Of a stretch of DNA of 64,000 bases, positions 37,288 through 49,908 are shown one piece after another (the first letter of the stretch is position 1; each line of letters begins with the position of its first letter). Made by a program: the position numbers and the translations under genes. A model generated the notes under the pieces. That model did no database searches. It saw only the letters and a program-made list of their open reading frames with translations, and was not told the origin of the DNA. Source of the DNA: Oikopleura dioica (taxonomy: Eukaryota > Chordata > Appendicularia > Copelata > Oikopleuridae); NCBI GenBank assembly GCA_907165135.1, contig OU015568.1, positions 9,990,501-10,054,500 of the forward strand, read 5' to 3'.

Positions 37288-37962
37288 ATGGCTTCGCAGT
37301 CCGAGGGGATCCAAAAACTTCTTGAGGCCGAGAAAGAGGCCCAAAAGGAGGTTGATGCCGCTCGAAGAGGTAAAAATAAACAGCACTCCGAAAAGGCTCT
37401 ATTTCTTTCTGCTTAGTGAAGGCGAAAAAGCTCAAACAAGCCAAAGAAGAGGCAAAAGTCGAGATCCAACAATTTAACAAAGAACGTGAAGCGCAATTTA
37501 AGGTTAGCCACTTTGCTCCTAATTTGCTTAAAATAATAGACGCACTTCTGAAACTATGGGCCTCTAAATTGTCTGTTTATCGTCCAAAATCTGGATGTTG
37601 TTTGGATTGTTGGAAGGAGTTCTAAAGTTGAGAACTGAAACTTCCCGGCTAATGAGGTTGATTTAGGCGAAGGAAGCGGAAGTAATGGGCGGTCGAGAAG
37701 AGCTGCAACGCTGGATCGCCGAACAAACGAAAGGACAAATCGACGAAATGGCCGCTCGTGTCAATCAGTATCAAGCTCAGGTCAGTGCATTTTAACACTT
37801 TTTCGCTGAAATTCTCGGAGAATCCAGCTAATTAACAAGCTACATTTTCCCGTGATGGAACTCGACATTTACAGAATTGAAACATGTTCGTAGGTGATTC
37901 ACGATTTGGTCAGCGCGGTCCAAGACATTCAGCCGCAGCTCCCAAGAAATTTCCGTGGATGA
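37288..37962 (+). CDS. ATP6V1G: V-type H+-ATPase subunit G
   Basis: Four exons: 37288-37369, 37417-37502, 37667-37780 and 37894-37962, 116 aa, the usual length. The start MASQSEGIQKLLEAEKEAQK and the alternating charged helix (RVKAKKLKQAKEEAKVEIQQ) are diagnostic. So is the end (VIHDLVSAVQDIQPQLPRNF). Subunit G pairs with E in the peripheral stalks that hold the V1 catalytic head to V0 in endosomes, lysosomes and plasma membranes. All splice sites are GT-AG, with introns of 47, 164 and 113 bp. Confidence 0.95.
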
Positions 37963-38188
37963 TCATTGATGTCCAAATTTATAAAAAAAATGCGACCCGC
38001 CCAGGCTCGTTGGGCTTCAATTTCTTCTACTACTAATTGGTTTCAAATAGATACATACATGTCTCCGTGCCCATCTTATTATTAATATACAGACTCATTT
38101 ACGCTACGTCCGTTGTTATATCAAACAAGTGTGTGCAATAAATTCTTTATTTCGAAAATCTTGAAGTTTCAAAGTTCAATTAACTAGA

Positions 38189-40901
38189 ATGAGAAACGCG
38201 TTTTTCATTCTTCTCGGAATCGTGTACGGGCAATTCGGCGCGAGCCAAGAAGAATTGGATCTGTTCGATCTTGTTGAGGACGTCAACGCTAATTTCTACG
38301 ATTTTCTTGGTGTAGAACAGGTTAGTCTTACATTATTAAATTATGAACTAGGGAAGAATTTTTGGGAAAAATGTCTTTTCCATGGATTAAGGAACTGATC
38401 AATTTTCATCAAAATCTTAGTCATGGCATTTCTCGCCAAAAATGCTGTGACTCTAAGCGTTCGATTTCGTTCGATTTCGCTAATTCGTCAATTCGCTCTC
38501 CTAGTTGTCATTCTAGCAATAGAGGCTTCCTTTTATCAGCTAATTTTCAGACCGCTACTACGAAAGAAATCAAGTCTAAATACCGCAAATTGTCTCTGAC
38601 ATGGCATCCGGACAAGAACTCTACCGAGGGAGCGACGGAGAATTTCCGCAAGCTGGCCCAAATCGTCGAAGTGCTGAAGAACGAGGAATTGCGGGAGCGT
38701 TACAACCGAGTTCTAGTTGAAGGCCTCCCTAATTGGAAATCAGCCGCATTCTACATGCGTAAAATGCGAAAGATGTCGATGCTCGAAATTTCTATCTTGC
38801 TAACTAGCATTGCCACGATTATTCATTATTGCACCATGTGGGGAAGTTACTGGTAAGAAGCCAATATTCTTGCAAATTATCATTGATTCGATGATGATGT
38901 GAGTTTTCAAAGGGTCACTATTTCTTCAGTCGTGATTGAGTTCTAATGTGATTGATCGATTTTTAGAAAAAATGTGTTCAATTACTGATGCTTGTCTAAT
39001 CAAATTATTCATTTTCAGAGCCTAATAATTTGTATCATAATAAAATGACGCTTTTACAAGAACTTTAGCTTCATTTCAAATTTTATTGAATTTGTAAAAC
39101 AGATTTTAATGTTTACGTAAAAAAATAGTTTAGACGTAACAATATTTCCGATTTCGCAAAAAAACATTCACCCAAGCAATTTCGTCATTTGTAATTTTGA
39201 AGGGAGAAGAAAATGATCCTGGCGGACCAAATCGACGCCGTATCGAAACGCAAAAAGCAAAAAGACGCGGTGAAACATCTGGAGCAAGCGCATTCTTCAA
39301 TTCCGTACCCATCGCTGGGAAATTTGCTGCCGTTTTTGATGCTCCGAGGAACGGTGGCTTTTTTCAAGGCAATTCCAGAGGCGATCAAGACTGCTCGTGA
39401 CCTCAAAGCGCAAGAGGCTGCACGCGTCCTAGCTGAGAAAGAAGCGTATGTTCTAACCACGTGGTTTTGTCCTTAAACCCCCACCTCAAAGGACGCTCTA
39501 AAACGAGACTCAGACAAAAGGTCCTGTAGTTTAGTCTAAGTTCAATACCTTTTATGTCCTTTTTCGAGAGCAAAAGTCCATTTTCAACCCTCTAATTTTC
39601 CATCAGTGCCATTGATAATCCTATCTATTCAGTCTTGAAAATGAGAAAAAAGAAATCGCAGAGGAAAAAGTGCGACGCGAAAAGGCGAAAAAAGAACGTC
39701 TGGAAAAAGAAAAGAAGAGAAAGGCGGTTGAGATGGAGCGTCGAGCTCAGCAACTCAAAGAAATCCAAGGTACCTCCTCTTGACCAAAGATCTCGGATCT
39801 TGAGACCCGTTGATGTTTTTTCTTAGACGCACCTTTTATCTTATTTTTAAGAGCTGCAGGCGCGGAGGAAAGAGGAAGAAGAGGATGATTATGATGAGTT
39901 GGAAGAGGATCTCTACGGAGACTCGACTAAAAAAAGAAAAAGCGACGGGCCGCGCCCTTGGACGGAGGAAGATATGGTCACTCTGACGAGATTGCTTGCT
40001 AAGTTTCCCGGGGGAACTTCTAATAGATGGGACAGGTTCGCTCGCCTGATATAAGAGGGATTTATCAAGTAGTGTTTGCATTATTCATATTTTTCTCTGG
40101 CTTTTCAAGAATCTCAAAGATTCTTGTTTCACCGAAAAGATTCTTTTTCGTGCTGTTAAACCCCGTTCTCACATTTTGCAGAAAGCAAAAATACTGAATA
40201 TTTGTGGACTGCTTTGTGGCATGAATATTTTCTCGGAATTTCCCATACGCTGAATTAGCAACGTACAAAGATACCAGAAAGTGGTTTGCCAGTTAGTGCT
40301 AGCAGTATGCGAGTAACGTATAAAATTGCGCTCAAAATATTTTAAAACGCAATTTGTGAATTGCTCACGGGATGAACTTTTTCTTGTTGATACCGTTGTT
40401 GTTGGAACAAACGAGTTTTTCAGAATCGCTGACGAAATGGACAGAACAGTTCCGGAAATCACGAAAAAGACCAAAGAAGCGCAGAAAAAGATGCATCAGT
40501 ACACTTCTGGCGCGAGCATGTACAGTAGCTCTACAGTAGTTACCCAAAGAAAAGGCAAGTCTGAAGAGACGAACAAAGAGGAAAAGCCAGAAGTAAATGA
40601 GTGGAGTCAAACGCAGCAGAAACTCCTAGAAGTCGCGCTGAAAAAGTTCGGAAAAGACGAGGAAAATCGATGGGATAAAATCGCCGAGACAGTTGAGGGG
40701 AAAACGAAGAGGCAATGCATGCTTAGATACAAATTTATAGGAACTTGGTTTGTCAATTTTAAACATTTCAAAATTTTATCAAAGAAACAACATGATAAAC
40801 AATCTCAAAGCTCAACAAGTAAAGACCCAAAAAGTCCAGTAAAAGTCTTTCGCTTTACAAATTACACTTACAGTTCACTCCCTTTATCTCTTGTGCAATA
40901 A
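38189..40901 (+). CDS. DNAJC1: DNAJC1-like ER membrane J-protein with two SANT domains
   Basis: Exons: 38189-38320, 38551-38852, 39203-39445, 39633-39769, 39852-40035 and 40424 to about 40901. A signal peptide (MRNAFFILLGIVYG) precedes the J domain (LFDLVEDVNANFYDFLGVEQ; KYRKLSLTWHPDKNS with the HPD motif). Then come SAAFYMRKMRKMS and a transmembrane segment (LEISILLTSIATIIHYCTMW). The cytosolic part has a Lys/Glu-rich coiled region and two SANT domains (PWTEEDMVTLTRLLAKFPGG and EWSQTQQKLLEVALKKFG). This order is that of DNAJC1/ERdj1, which recruits BiP lumenally and binds ribosomes. The extreme C-terminus after QCMLRYK is uncertain; an intron there may change the last ~60 residues. Confidence 0.93.
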
Positions 40902-41172
40902 AAAACAGTCGATTACCATATTCTTCTTTCTTAAAATTCTCGTTGTTTTTTCATCTTCACAGGGGTCTTAATGGCATAATCACCTGAAATTTCGTAACTC
41001 AAGTTCTCACGCTGAATAAGTGTGGAATCTGTTAATATTCGAACGAAACAAGCTGAAGAATGCCTGTCTGTTTTTCGGATGTTTTGAAGAATGTTTTAAA
41101 AGATGCCAACACGTTTTAGGGCTCACAAAATTAACTTGAGCCATTTGTCTGTAAGATTAGTTAAATTGAAGA

Positions 41173-44100
41173 ATGCCTGAGGATGAAGGACCGGTAGTGG
41201 TTGATGAAACGCGGGGAGACAACGGGCGCAACCGCGACCCAGAGCTCGACCAGTTGATGAAATATCTCTCCGAGCTTTCAGAAAACATCATTGCGGAGAC
41301 AGACGACGACGCTAAGCAAACACTCATAGGCAAGGGGTTAGAGAATTCTAACACTTTTTGCTTGATTTTCACATTTAAATTCTTTCGTTTCCTTGAAGAT
41401 ATGCCAATTTGGATGATTCCATTTCCCGGGAATAGGACAAAATATTTTGGGCACCCGAATTGGCATGTTCTGTCAGAGCTTATTTACTGATGCGAAAAAT
41501 AATTAATATTGGCGTAGAATAATATTCGTTTTACAAATTTACTTCGACGCCTGATAAAAACGGTACTATCATACGCGACGGTTAGCTAACCCTGCGGGTT
41601 GAAACGTGCATCCAGGAACTTGGGCCACACATCAAAGGCCTCGTCAAGTGGCGCAAGTTGTCGTTTGTGGTGGAGAGGCTGATCCAGGACGCGAAATTCA
41701 ACGCAATCGCATCATTTCTCGATTCTATTTCCGCCGCCGAGGAAGATCTGTTCGGTCAGTTCCTATGTTTTTTCAATGAATTTTCATTCTCAAAAATATA
41801 CGTCGAAAATAAGAAACATTAGAAAAATCGACTCAAGAACATTCTTTCAACGAAATTGGTAGTTTTATAAATTTCAAATTGGAATACCAGTAGCTGTCCA
41901 AGTGATTTTTGATGACGAAAAACGTTCGCGTATAAAATTCTGTTGAATAGGTTATCTTCAACAAACATGATTATAATTTATAAAGCGCTGTAATCTGCGG
42001 TCAGAGTGCGTAAACGTAAAATAATTCAGGCGAATTGGTGAACGGTGAACACTCTTACTTTGTAATCCGCGCCGCTCTTCGGCAATTTGTCTCCCTCTGC
42101 GCCTCCCTCAACTCGGCAGAAGACGAGGAGTTGAAAAAATGCGCCAAGTCGATGAAGCCGCTAACGAAGCTCTACTCAGAAGACATCATCAAAAAACTTC
42201 GAAATAAATACTCATCGCTACTCTTTCGCGACTTGATACAGGCACATTGTGGGGTGCTTATCGCTGCCGAGAAAAGCCCCGACGGAATACCGGAAATCGA
42301 ATGCCGCGTCAAGGAACTCTCAAAGTCGAATAGGAAGCAATTCGGAGATATTTGCGCGGCGATTTTAGGCTCCGTTCTAAAACTGATAATTTCACGTTAA
42401 CTTTCGTTCTCATCTGATTTTTATTTGAGATAGAGCTGTCAAGAGAGGCTCGCGTTTCTCAGAGATCAGAGGGATGAAAATTTTATCAACCCTTAAAAAG
42501 CTTGAAATTATCCTCTCTAAATGAAGCTTTTCAAAGAGTTGTGATGCATTTGAAAATAATGGAGGACATTTTAATTAGCAGTTTTGAACGTTCAAAAGCT
42601 GTGGAAAATTTACCGGACCTGGCAATGTGCGAAAAAGCGTCGCCCGCTCTTGGCGAAATGTTAATTGTCGTCAAGGAGTCTAGGGAAGACTGGATAGCGG
42701 AAATTGTAAAACACTTCACGCCTTCGAAAGAAGTTGTCAACTCTTATTTGAAATCGGCAGCTGCCAGCCACTTCTTGGAACGTTTGATTTATGCAATGAA
42801 CGAGGCGAGGGCTCACTCTTTTAGAACTTTTTCTTACACGTTTTTTAATTTATTTCCAGCTTCCAGGGTACTTGATTTTTACGAATAAGACGTTTTTCTT
42901 ACTACTTTTGTGAAAAAATATTGTAAGTTCCTTTCAGATGACCTTATTAAGAAACTTAGGAAGGCAATTATCCTTTTTATTATGTAGCGTGTTTGATAGA
43001 CATCACGGTACATTTCTTTATATTTCCTTATTATTACATAATGTTATGATTGATGCAGGGACTTTAAGAGGTATCAATTGATACTATCAATGTTATTCGA
43101 TTAGGAGAAATCCGTCGACAGTACTTAGTAAACAGTAACTTATAAAGTAGGGCGCTCATTCTTTCTACCGTATTTATATTTTTCTCTGTTTATCGGAATA
43201 TTATTCAATGTTTCAATACTGCGAGTCAATACAGTGTAAGATGTGCTGTTACAAAGAAGGAGAATACTGTTACCAAAACTGATGTCTATCGTAAAAATAG
43301 AAAAAAGGGCTTTTATAAAGTATGAACTAAAATAACAAACACTTTGTAAGCTTCCTGAAGATTTCACTTTATTCGGGTCTATTTTATCAAATAAAAACAA
43401 TGATCTTCGGACGAACTTTAAACAGAGTCATCAACCCTCGAATAAGGAGCTGCTGAAAGAGTTCTACAACACCTGGATGCGAGGACGTCTTGAAGAGCTC
43501 GTCTTACACCAGAATGGGAATTTTGTTTTGCAACGGGTGATTACGCATTCCAGTCTCGCGCTTTTCAAGCTGATTATGAACCAGCTGAACGCGCTTGGAT
43601 CACTCAAACAAGCATGGATCAACGGAAAGGGTGGCATAATAGGTTCGTAAAATATTCAAAGCAGTGTTGCCTTCACAGAAAAAAATTCGCACTAACAAAT
43701 AACACTGAAAATTAATATGAAGGATTTTAAATACTGGACTTCTTTTTATTCGTAAACTTCTTTAAAATCAATCTACTCGATGTTGTTATTATAGAAAAAT
43801 ATATTATAGAAAATATATGATTCGAGTATTTCATAATTATCATAACTAGGCTACTTAAAAAAATCTCCGTTAGTCTTGCATTTAGAAAATAGCTCAATTT
43901 GATGGGCGAAGTTCACGGCCTTACTTGCACAATAAACCGTAATAGCTACGTAGTCGTTTGCCCCTACCTATCGTGGTTTATCATTCCACGGTCGCAAAAG
44001 TTAAATATAAAAATATGCCAGTAACACCAAACAATATAACATCATATCTAGTTGAAATCAAAGCACGACTATCGTGGCACCGAGTCGCTCTAAGTTCATC

Positions 44101-45621
44101 TCAACACGACTTGATTAAAAATGCTAAAAGGAGAATTTGTTTTCATAATACACTTCTGACAAGCGGGGAAAATATACTAAACATACTATTTTCTGTTTTT
44201 TCGTAGTGCCTTGCGTAATTGCAATTTGCGCTCAATTCAATTTTTTTTTCTTAGCGAGGATAGTGAGCAAATGCGGAAGCATGGAAGAAGAAAAGCAAAT
44301 CGAAATGATGAAAACGCTGCAACTCGCGGTCACGAGCTCAGACAATTTTGTTGAAGACTTGTTATTAGAAAGTGAGGGAGTTTAATTAGTAGCTCGTCTA
44401 AAATGCTTGTTTTAGATAAATATGGAGAATTAAAAGTAAATTACCAGGGGAGTATAATCGCCCAGGCTGTAATGGAATACAAGGGACGAGCAAGAAAAAT
44501 TTTGATCGACGATTTAGTAAAGGTAAATTAACACCTCATGGTTGACCCTAGCATTGATGGATCGAAGAATTTTCTATTCCGTTTTTCTTCTTTTCTAATC
44601 CGAAGTTCGGACAAAGAAATAAATCAAAGCGATAAAGCCGAATTAGCTGACTCAGACGCGTTTGTTTCAGGTTGAAAGCGATAAGTTGAAAACGATATTC
44701 GACTCATCAGCTGGAAGTTATTTGTTAGAAAGCATGTCCAACAATATTCCCGATAAAAAATTCTGCGAAATGCTGAGAACACTGCCAATATCGGATATCG
44801 CTTTTGGACGCTTTGGTTCGCGCGCCGTCGAAAGCATTTGGAAGAAAAAGAATCTGAAGGTAACACAAGTGCTCTGCGAATGCCTGGCCGAGGTGCACCA
44901 AGAGCTCGGACAATCGCAATTTGGGCGCCATGTGAACGCGAAGTTGAGAGTCACTGAATTTGTCCGCAATAAAGACAGGTGGATGCAGAATCAAAACAAC
45001 TCGTCAAATGACAAGGTATCTAAATCAATTTTATACGCGCCCGGAAATAGCCATCAGTTACTGGCAATTTACTTTTTTTTCTAAAAAGGCGATGCAATAG
45101 TTTTGACCTTGTTTGTAGGATAGTCGTTGCTCTAGCATTTTTTATCTACTTTGAAGAGGAAATCTGAAGGCTTAGATTGAAGCAGACGTTGTTTTGTTTT
45201 ACGCGAATACGTTCTGTACCAGGAAGAGTTCCATTTTAGACAGCCGTTCACATTTTGATGAAATCTGTTCAACCGCAGCCTCTCGAGCTCTGTTGTAGGA
45301 TTCACCGCTTTCGGTATATTTCAAACATCGCCAAGTACAAATACGGAACTCGACCAAGTGGTCCTTGAGGACAACGCGAGCGATTCTTGTCCTCGCGGTG
45401 ATCCTCTATGTAACATTAACAAGTACAAGGACAATGTGCATGTTGTGAGCGGAATCTACCGCAAATCTTTTAGAAATTTTTTTTTCAAGGCCACTTGTCT
45501 AGTTTGTAACTAATTCGCTTATTTTAAAAACCTTCATGCAAGTCATTGTTATTTTTAGTTTGGAAAGAAAGGCAGATTGGAAGAAGGACCTACGAGAAAG
45601 AAGAAAAAATTCGGCAACTGA
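41173..45621 (+). CDS. NOP9: NOP9 pumilio-repeat ribosome-biogenesis factor
   Basis: Exons, as read: 41173-41336, 41616-41754, 42030 to about 42394, about 42495-42869, 43426-43642, 44255-44371, 44416-44522, 44671-45015 and 45559-45621. PUF-like repeats are visible (NGNFVLQRVITHSSLALFKL; YQGSIIAQAVMEYKGRARK; SSAGSYLLESMSNNI; FGRFGSRAVESIWKKKNLK; GQSQFGRHVNAKL). The end is Lys-rich (GPTRKKKKFGN), a likely nucleolar signal. The order and C-terminal VAL-type repeats match NOP9, which binds the ITS1/20S pre-rRNA region and delays Nob1 cleavage. Introns range from about 45 to 610 bp, much larger than in the minus-strand block. The first intron's phase does not join perfectly. The UBE3B start follows the stop by 86 bp. 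Confidence 0.88.
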
Positions 45622-45707
45622 GTCAGTTTCTGTAAATTGTAAAAGATACGACCTGATTGCCTTTTGAAAGTTTTGATTTCATCACTTCTCAAAGCTGTTT
45701 AAGATTA

Positions 45708-48700
45708 ATGTTCGAAGATGCTGAGTTGCCCAAGTCGGAAAAGGAGACGTTCCTAAAAAAACGTGCCATCGAACGTTCTGAGCGCGAAACGTCTCGCCAT
45801 TTGACGGAAAATGCCATCACCATCCAAAAGGTCGCTCGAGGATTTCTCGACCGTCGAAGATTTCGACGTTCGCGCCTTCAAGCCATAGAAAAGTTTATAG
45901 AACAGCACCCAGAATGGGATAATATCGACAGCACAGTTATTCTTATGGCACTTCGTGGCTTGACGTTTAATTATTCGTCAGTTTTTGATGATTCTTTGGA
46001 GAAAATTAGCAGACTTCTCTCGAAAAATATCTTGAATCCAAAAGGAAACGAGAAAACATGGTATATTTCTCTGTGTCTCCATCCAAAGTACGCCAAGTTA
46101 TTCCTGAAACAAGCGAGAGAGCTGATAATTTCTGTTGGAAGCATGCTTAGTAGGATCTCCACATCTCGACAGTCATCTCGTGTTTCTGCCGCGTTATCTC
46201 TTCTCGCGGTTCTATCCGATGGAAGCAACTGGCTGCTTTGGGGTTTGAAGAAGTTTGAAAAAGTCAAACCCGCCGTCGTTGCGATGATCGATCGAAATCT
46301 CGCTCAAGTCAGGGAAGAAATCTTAGACGCTATCAAGAGCATTCTGATTCTATGGCAGACCCGAGCGTCTGGTCTTTTCTCAAATGCTACGCTGAACGCA
46401 GCTTCTGTATTGATCAGAAGATGCGCAAAGGATAAAGTTCTGTATCTCGAGAAGATTTTGACAATTCCTGGGGTTACGCTTTCTGTCACAAGAAAATCTC
46501 CTGAATCGAGTGTTCACTGGGACGAGATTTGGCTACCTGATCTTTCTACCGATTTTTCAAAGTACTCCGGAACATCAGCTCTGTCTATCTACGCTAATTC
46601 TCTCTACATCCTATCACTCAAAAAAGACTACACGATCCAACAACCGATCCTGGAACTATTCATTCGGATGTTGGAACACATCCAAGAAAACACTGACCAT
46701 TCCAAAGCGTCCAACATGTCCTGGCATCCGATTCTTGGCTACTGCGTTGATTCGAACGAGACGCAACCAGACTCGGAGCAATTAGCTCTCATTCAGGAAC
46801 AGCTCGGGTGTATGTGGAAGAAGAATCTAGTCGCGATGTTTTTCTTTGATGTACTCAACATGGAGCGTTTAGAGAACGGCATGACGTTCAAGGAGCCTTC
46901 TAGGAAAGGGGCTGCCTTTTAGACATGAACTTTTTAGTAGGTCAAGTTGGCACCTCGTTTTTAAGTGCGGATATAATGGCTCAGCGGACGAAAGAAAAGA
47001 TAAGCAAGACTTCTTTCGGAAAAACTTCCGTTGGCAGTTTCATTCAACGGGCGATCGGAGGCATTCCTACTTCTATGAAACAAGTCGGCGGGAGACATTT
47101 GAACTACCCAGAAGTCGTGATGACTACGAAAGCATGTTATCTGTACACACTCTGCATGTCTGTATTCGTGGAGAAAATAAAGCTGGATATTCTGACGGGA
47201 CTGTTTGGCGTGGAAACGTTTCTGAAGCGCCTTTGGGTCTTCATTTGTGAAATGGGACCTTCGGGAGGACTCAATGTTTTTGAAAAAATCGCGGAAGAGG
47301 ATACTCCCGAGTTAAGACAGGCTAATGCGCCGTATTTGGCTGTTCTATCTCTTTTCTGCCAGTGTTCCGCTTTGCTGCTTTCCATAGCCGACGAGGACGA
47401 GTTCTTCGAAAAACAGCACCCGTTCTCACTGGAGGAATCGAAAACGATATCGTTGTTTCTGAAGAATTTCTTGTTCAAACTCGTCTGGAAAGGGGTCGTT
47501 GGCGGAACGGAACGAAACAATTTTACAGCGATCCATCGACATGGCCTAGATCTCCTTGTACTGTTCTATGATAAGGACACGCGGCGAAGTTTTACTGATA
47601 AGGGACATTGGCTTATCAAATTGGTGAAACCGGCGACGATTATGGGGGAATTTGACAAAGGGAAACCGCGCGCACGTTTAATCCTCGAGCAGATGCCTTT
47701 TCTCATACCTTTTGATAACCGTGTTAGCTGCTTTAGAAAGCTCATCCAGGCGGACCAAAAGGACCGGGTTCACCATAAAATAAACCTCTTTCGAAACTTC
47801 TAAAGCTACTTTATCGAACTTATTAAAAGGGCGCTAACAGGGGCTACGACGCGGGCAACATCCCGCATCATATCGTTATCAAGCGAACACGACTTATCGA
47901 AGACGGTTTTAACCAACTCAGCCGGCTGAGAGCTAATCAACTGAAGTCAACTGTCCGTGTAAAATTTTACAATGACTTAGGACTTGCCGAAGCGGGTATT
48001 GATCAGGATGGTGTGTTCAAAGAGTTTTTGGAAGAAACAGTGGCGAAGATATTTGATGTTCAGTTCAACCTTTTCCAGGTGAGCTTCCTAACAAAAATAG
48101 ATCGTTGACATATTTATCTAGGCAACTAAACTCGGCAATTCTTTGTACCCGAGTCATATGGCATCTTCTTCCTCCGACCTCGAGCTTTTCAATTACATCG
48201 GAAAGCTGCTCGGAAAAGCAGTTTACGAAGGTATTGTTTTGGACGTCCACTTTGCCCCTTTCTTCTTGCGACATCTTTCCCACCACTCGGCGAATGCGTT
48301 GTACTCCTCAATTGACGACTTGCCAGCTTTTGACCCAGAACTAGCGAAGAACTTGGCATATGTCAAGCACTGTGAAGATGCAGCAGACTTGGGGCTAAAT
48401 TTTGAGTGGACGGAAGATATTCTAGGAGCGGGTTGTTGATTATTTTTGTTGACTTAGTTTAATAGGGTTAGATTAATCCAACCTCGACCAGGCCAGATGA
48501 AAAGCTACGAGCTCCGCACTGGCGGGCGCGACATCGCTGTCACAAACCAAAATAGGATTTCTTATATCCATAGTGTGGCGCATTTCCGGCTCTTTAGGCA
48601 GATTAAGGCTCAATCCGCGGCATTCTCGGTGAGTAAAAACACCTTACAGTCAGCCTTCGCCCATTGAACCGCAGCTGGTCGAGTTGCGGCGAGCTATCAT

Positions 48701-49908
48701 TTTTCATGTTCAGATTTTTTGAATATCACCAGAAAAATGTGCTGACGTGGTTTTAATCCACACGATAAAAACTTAAAGTACATCCGTTTTTAGGTTTTCT
48801 TATCATGATTTTTTTGAAAAAAAAAAGGAAAATGTGTTTTTTTCTCGATGATACCAGTCGTTTATCTAATTTGACATGCAATTCTTATTTAACAATGAAT
48901 TTGTTCATCTAACGATTTGTTAAGTCCGGATTTCATCAATTAATCAACCGCGACTGGCTCTCCATGTTTTCTACTTCTGAGCTGCAGCGACTCATTTCCG
49001 GGAACAACGACGGCGATATTGACTTTGCCGATTTGAGGAAGCACGTGCTCTACTTTGGCGGCTTTCACGGCCGCCATCGAGGTATTCTTTCTATTTTTCT
49101 TTCAATTTCTTCGCCCAGCTGATTTTAGAACCTCACGAGTTCTCCGTTTTCTGTTAAATTAGATTTTCACTTTCCACGCAAACCTAACTTTAAAATAATG
49201 ATGCACTACATGGCGATTCTAATCGATAATATTCCAGCGCGAATGAAAATTACTTGAGATCGGTATCCTTCTATTTCCCAGGCCATTAGGGCTCTAGTTT
49301 CGTCACGTTTTTTCTCGCTCTTTCAAAATTGCCCTCTAATGAATGTCCAAGTAGAGACTTTAGAAAACGCAGTGATGGGAGTTTTCTTCAGTCATGATTT
49401 ATATCAAGTTTTTACTCATAGTTATTGAAGTTTTTAGTGATTGTCTGGCTCTGGGATATTCTCGAGAACGATTTCAAAAAGGATGAACGATCCGCTTTCC
49501 TAAAATTTGTAACATCTTGCTCTTGCCCTCCGCTTCTTGGATTTGCCCATCTTCAACCCCCATTCTCCATTCGATGCGTAGAAGTTGGCGATGACGATGA
49601 TCGAGGAGACACTCTTGGAAGCGTTCTTCGAGGCTTTCTGTCTGTTCGAAAGACGAAAGTCGTTCAGGGTCGCTTGCCGACTGCTTCCACGTGTTTTAAT
49701 TTGCTCAAGGTATGAGCAATTTTCACCTTAGACCTTGTTTTCAGCTTTGAATCAAATCGGCCAGCATAAGAATTTCTTGTGTTTATAAGCCTCCTCGAAC
49801 TTTGCCTTAACTTTTAATTTTCAGCTGCCAAACTATTCGAAAAAATCCATTCTCCGAGAAAAGCTTCGACTTGCAATAACCATGAATACAGGCTTTGAAC
49901 TGTCGTGA
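45708..49908 (+). CDS. UBE3B: UBE3B HECT-type E3 ubiquitin ligase
   Basis: Exons: 45708-46866, 46923-47767, 47841-48078, 48122 to about 48433, about 48473-48628, 48925-49081, 49438-49709 and 49825-49908. An N-terminal IQ motif ([20 protein letters not shown]) is followed by a helical region ([20 protein letters not shown]). The HECT domain has [54 protein letters not shown] and [12 protein letters not shown]. The catalytic-cysteine loop is [14 protein letters not shown], and the end is [20 protein letters not shown]3B regulates mitochondrial quality control and binds calmodulin through the IQ motif. Frame problems remain at two joins (47767/47841 and 48433/48473), each off by one base next to a G run. 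The ATG follows a TTTAAG acceptor-like site, fitting trans-splicing downstream of NOP9. Confidence 0.94.

Noticed and set aside
46904-46935. Frameshift in UBE3B after SRKGAAF
   Set aside because: A GT donor at 46867 and TTTTAG acceptor at 46922 remove the stop and restore frame, so this is an ordinary intron.
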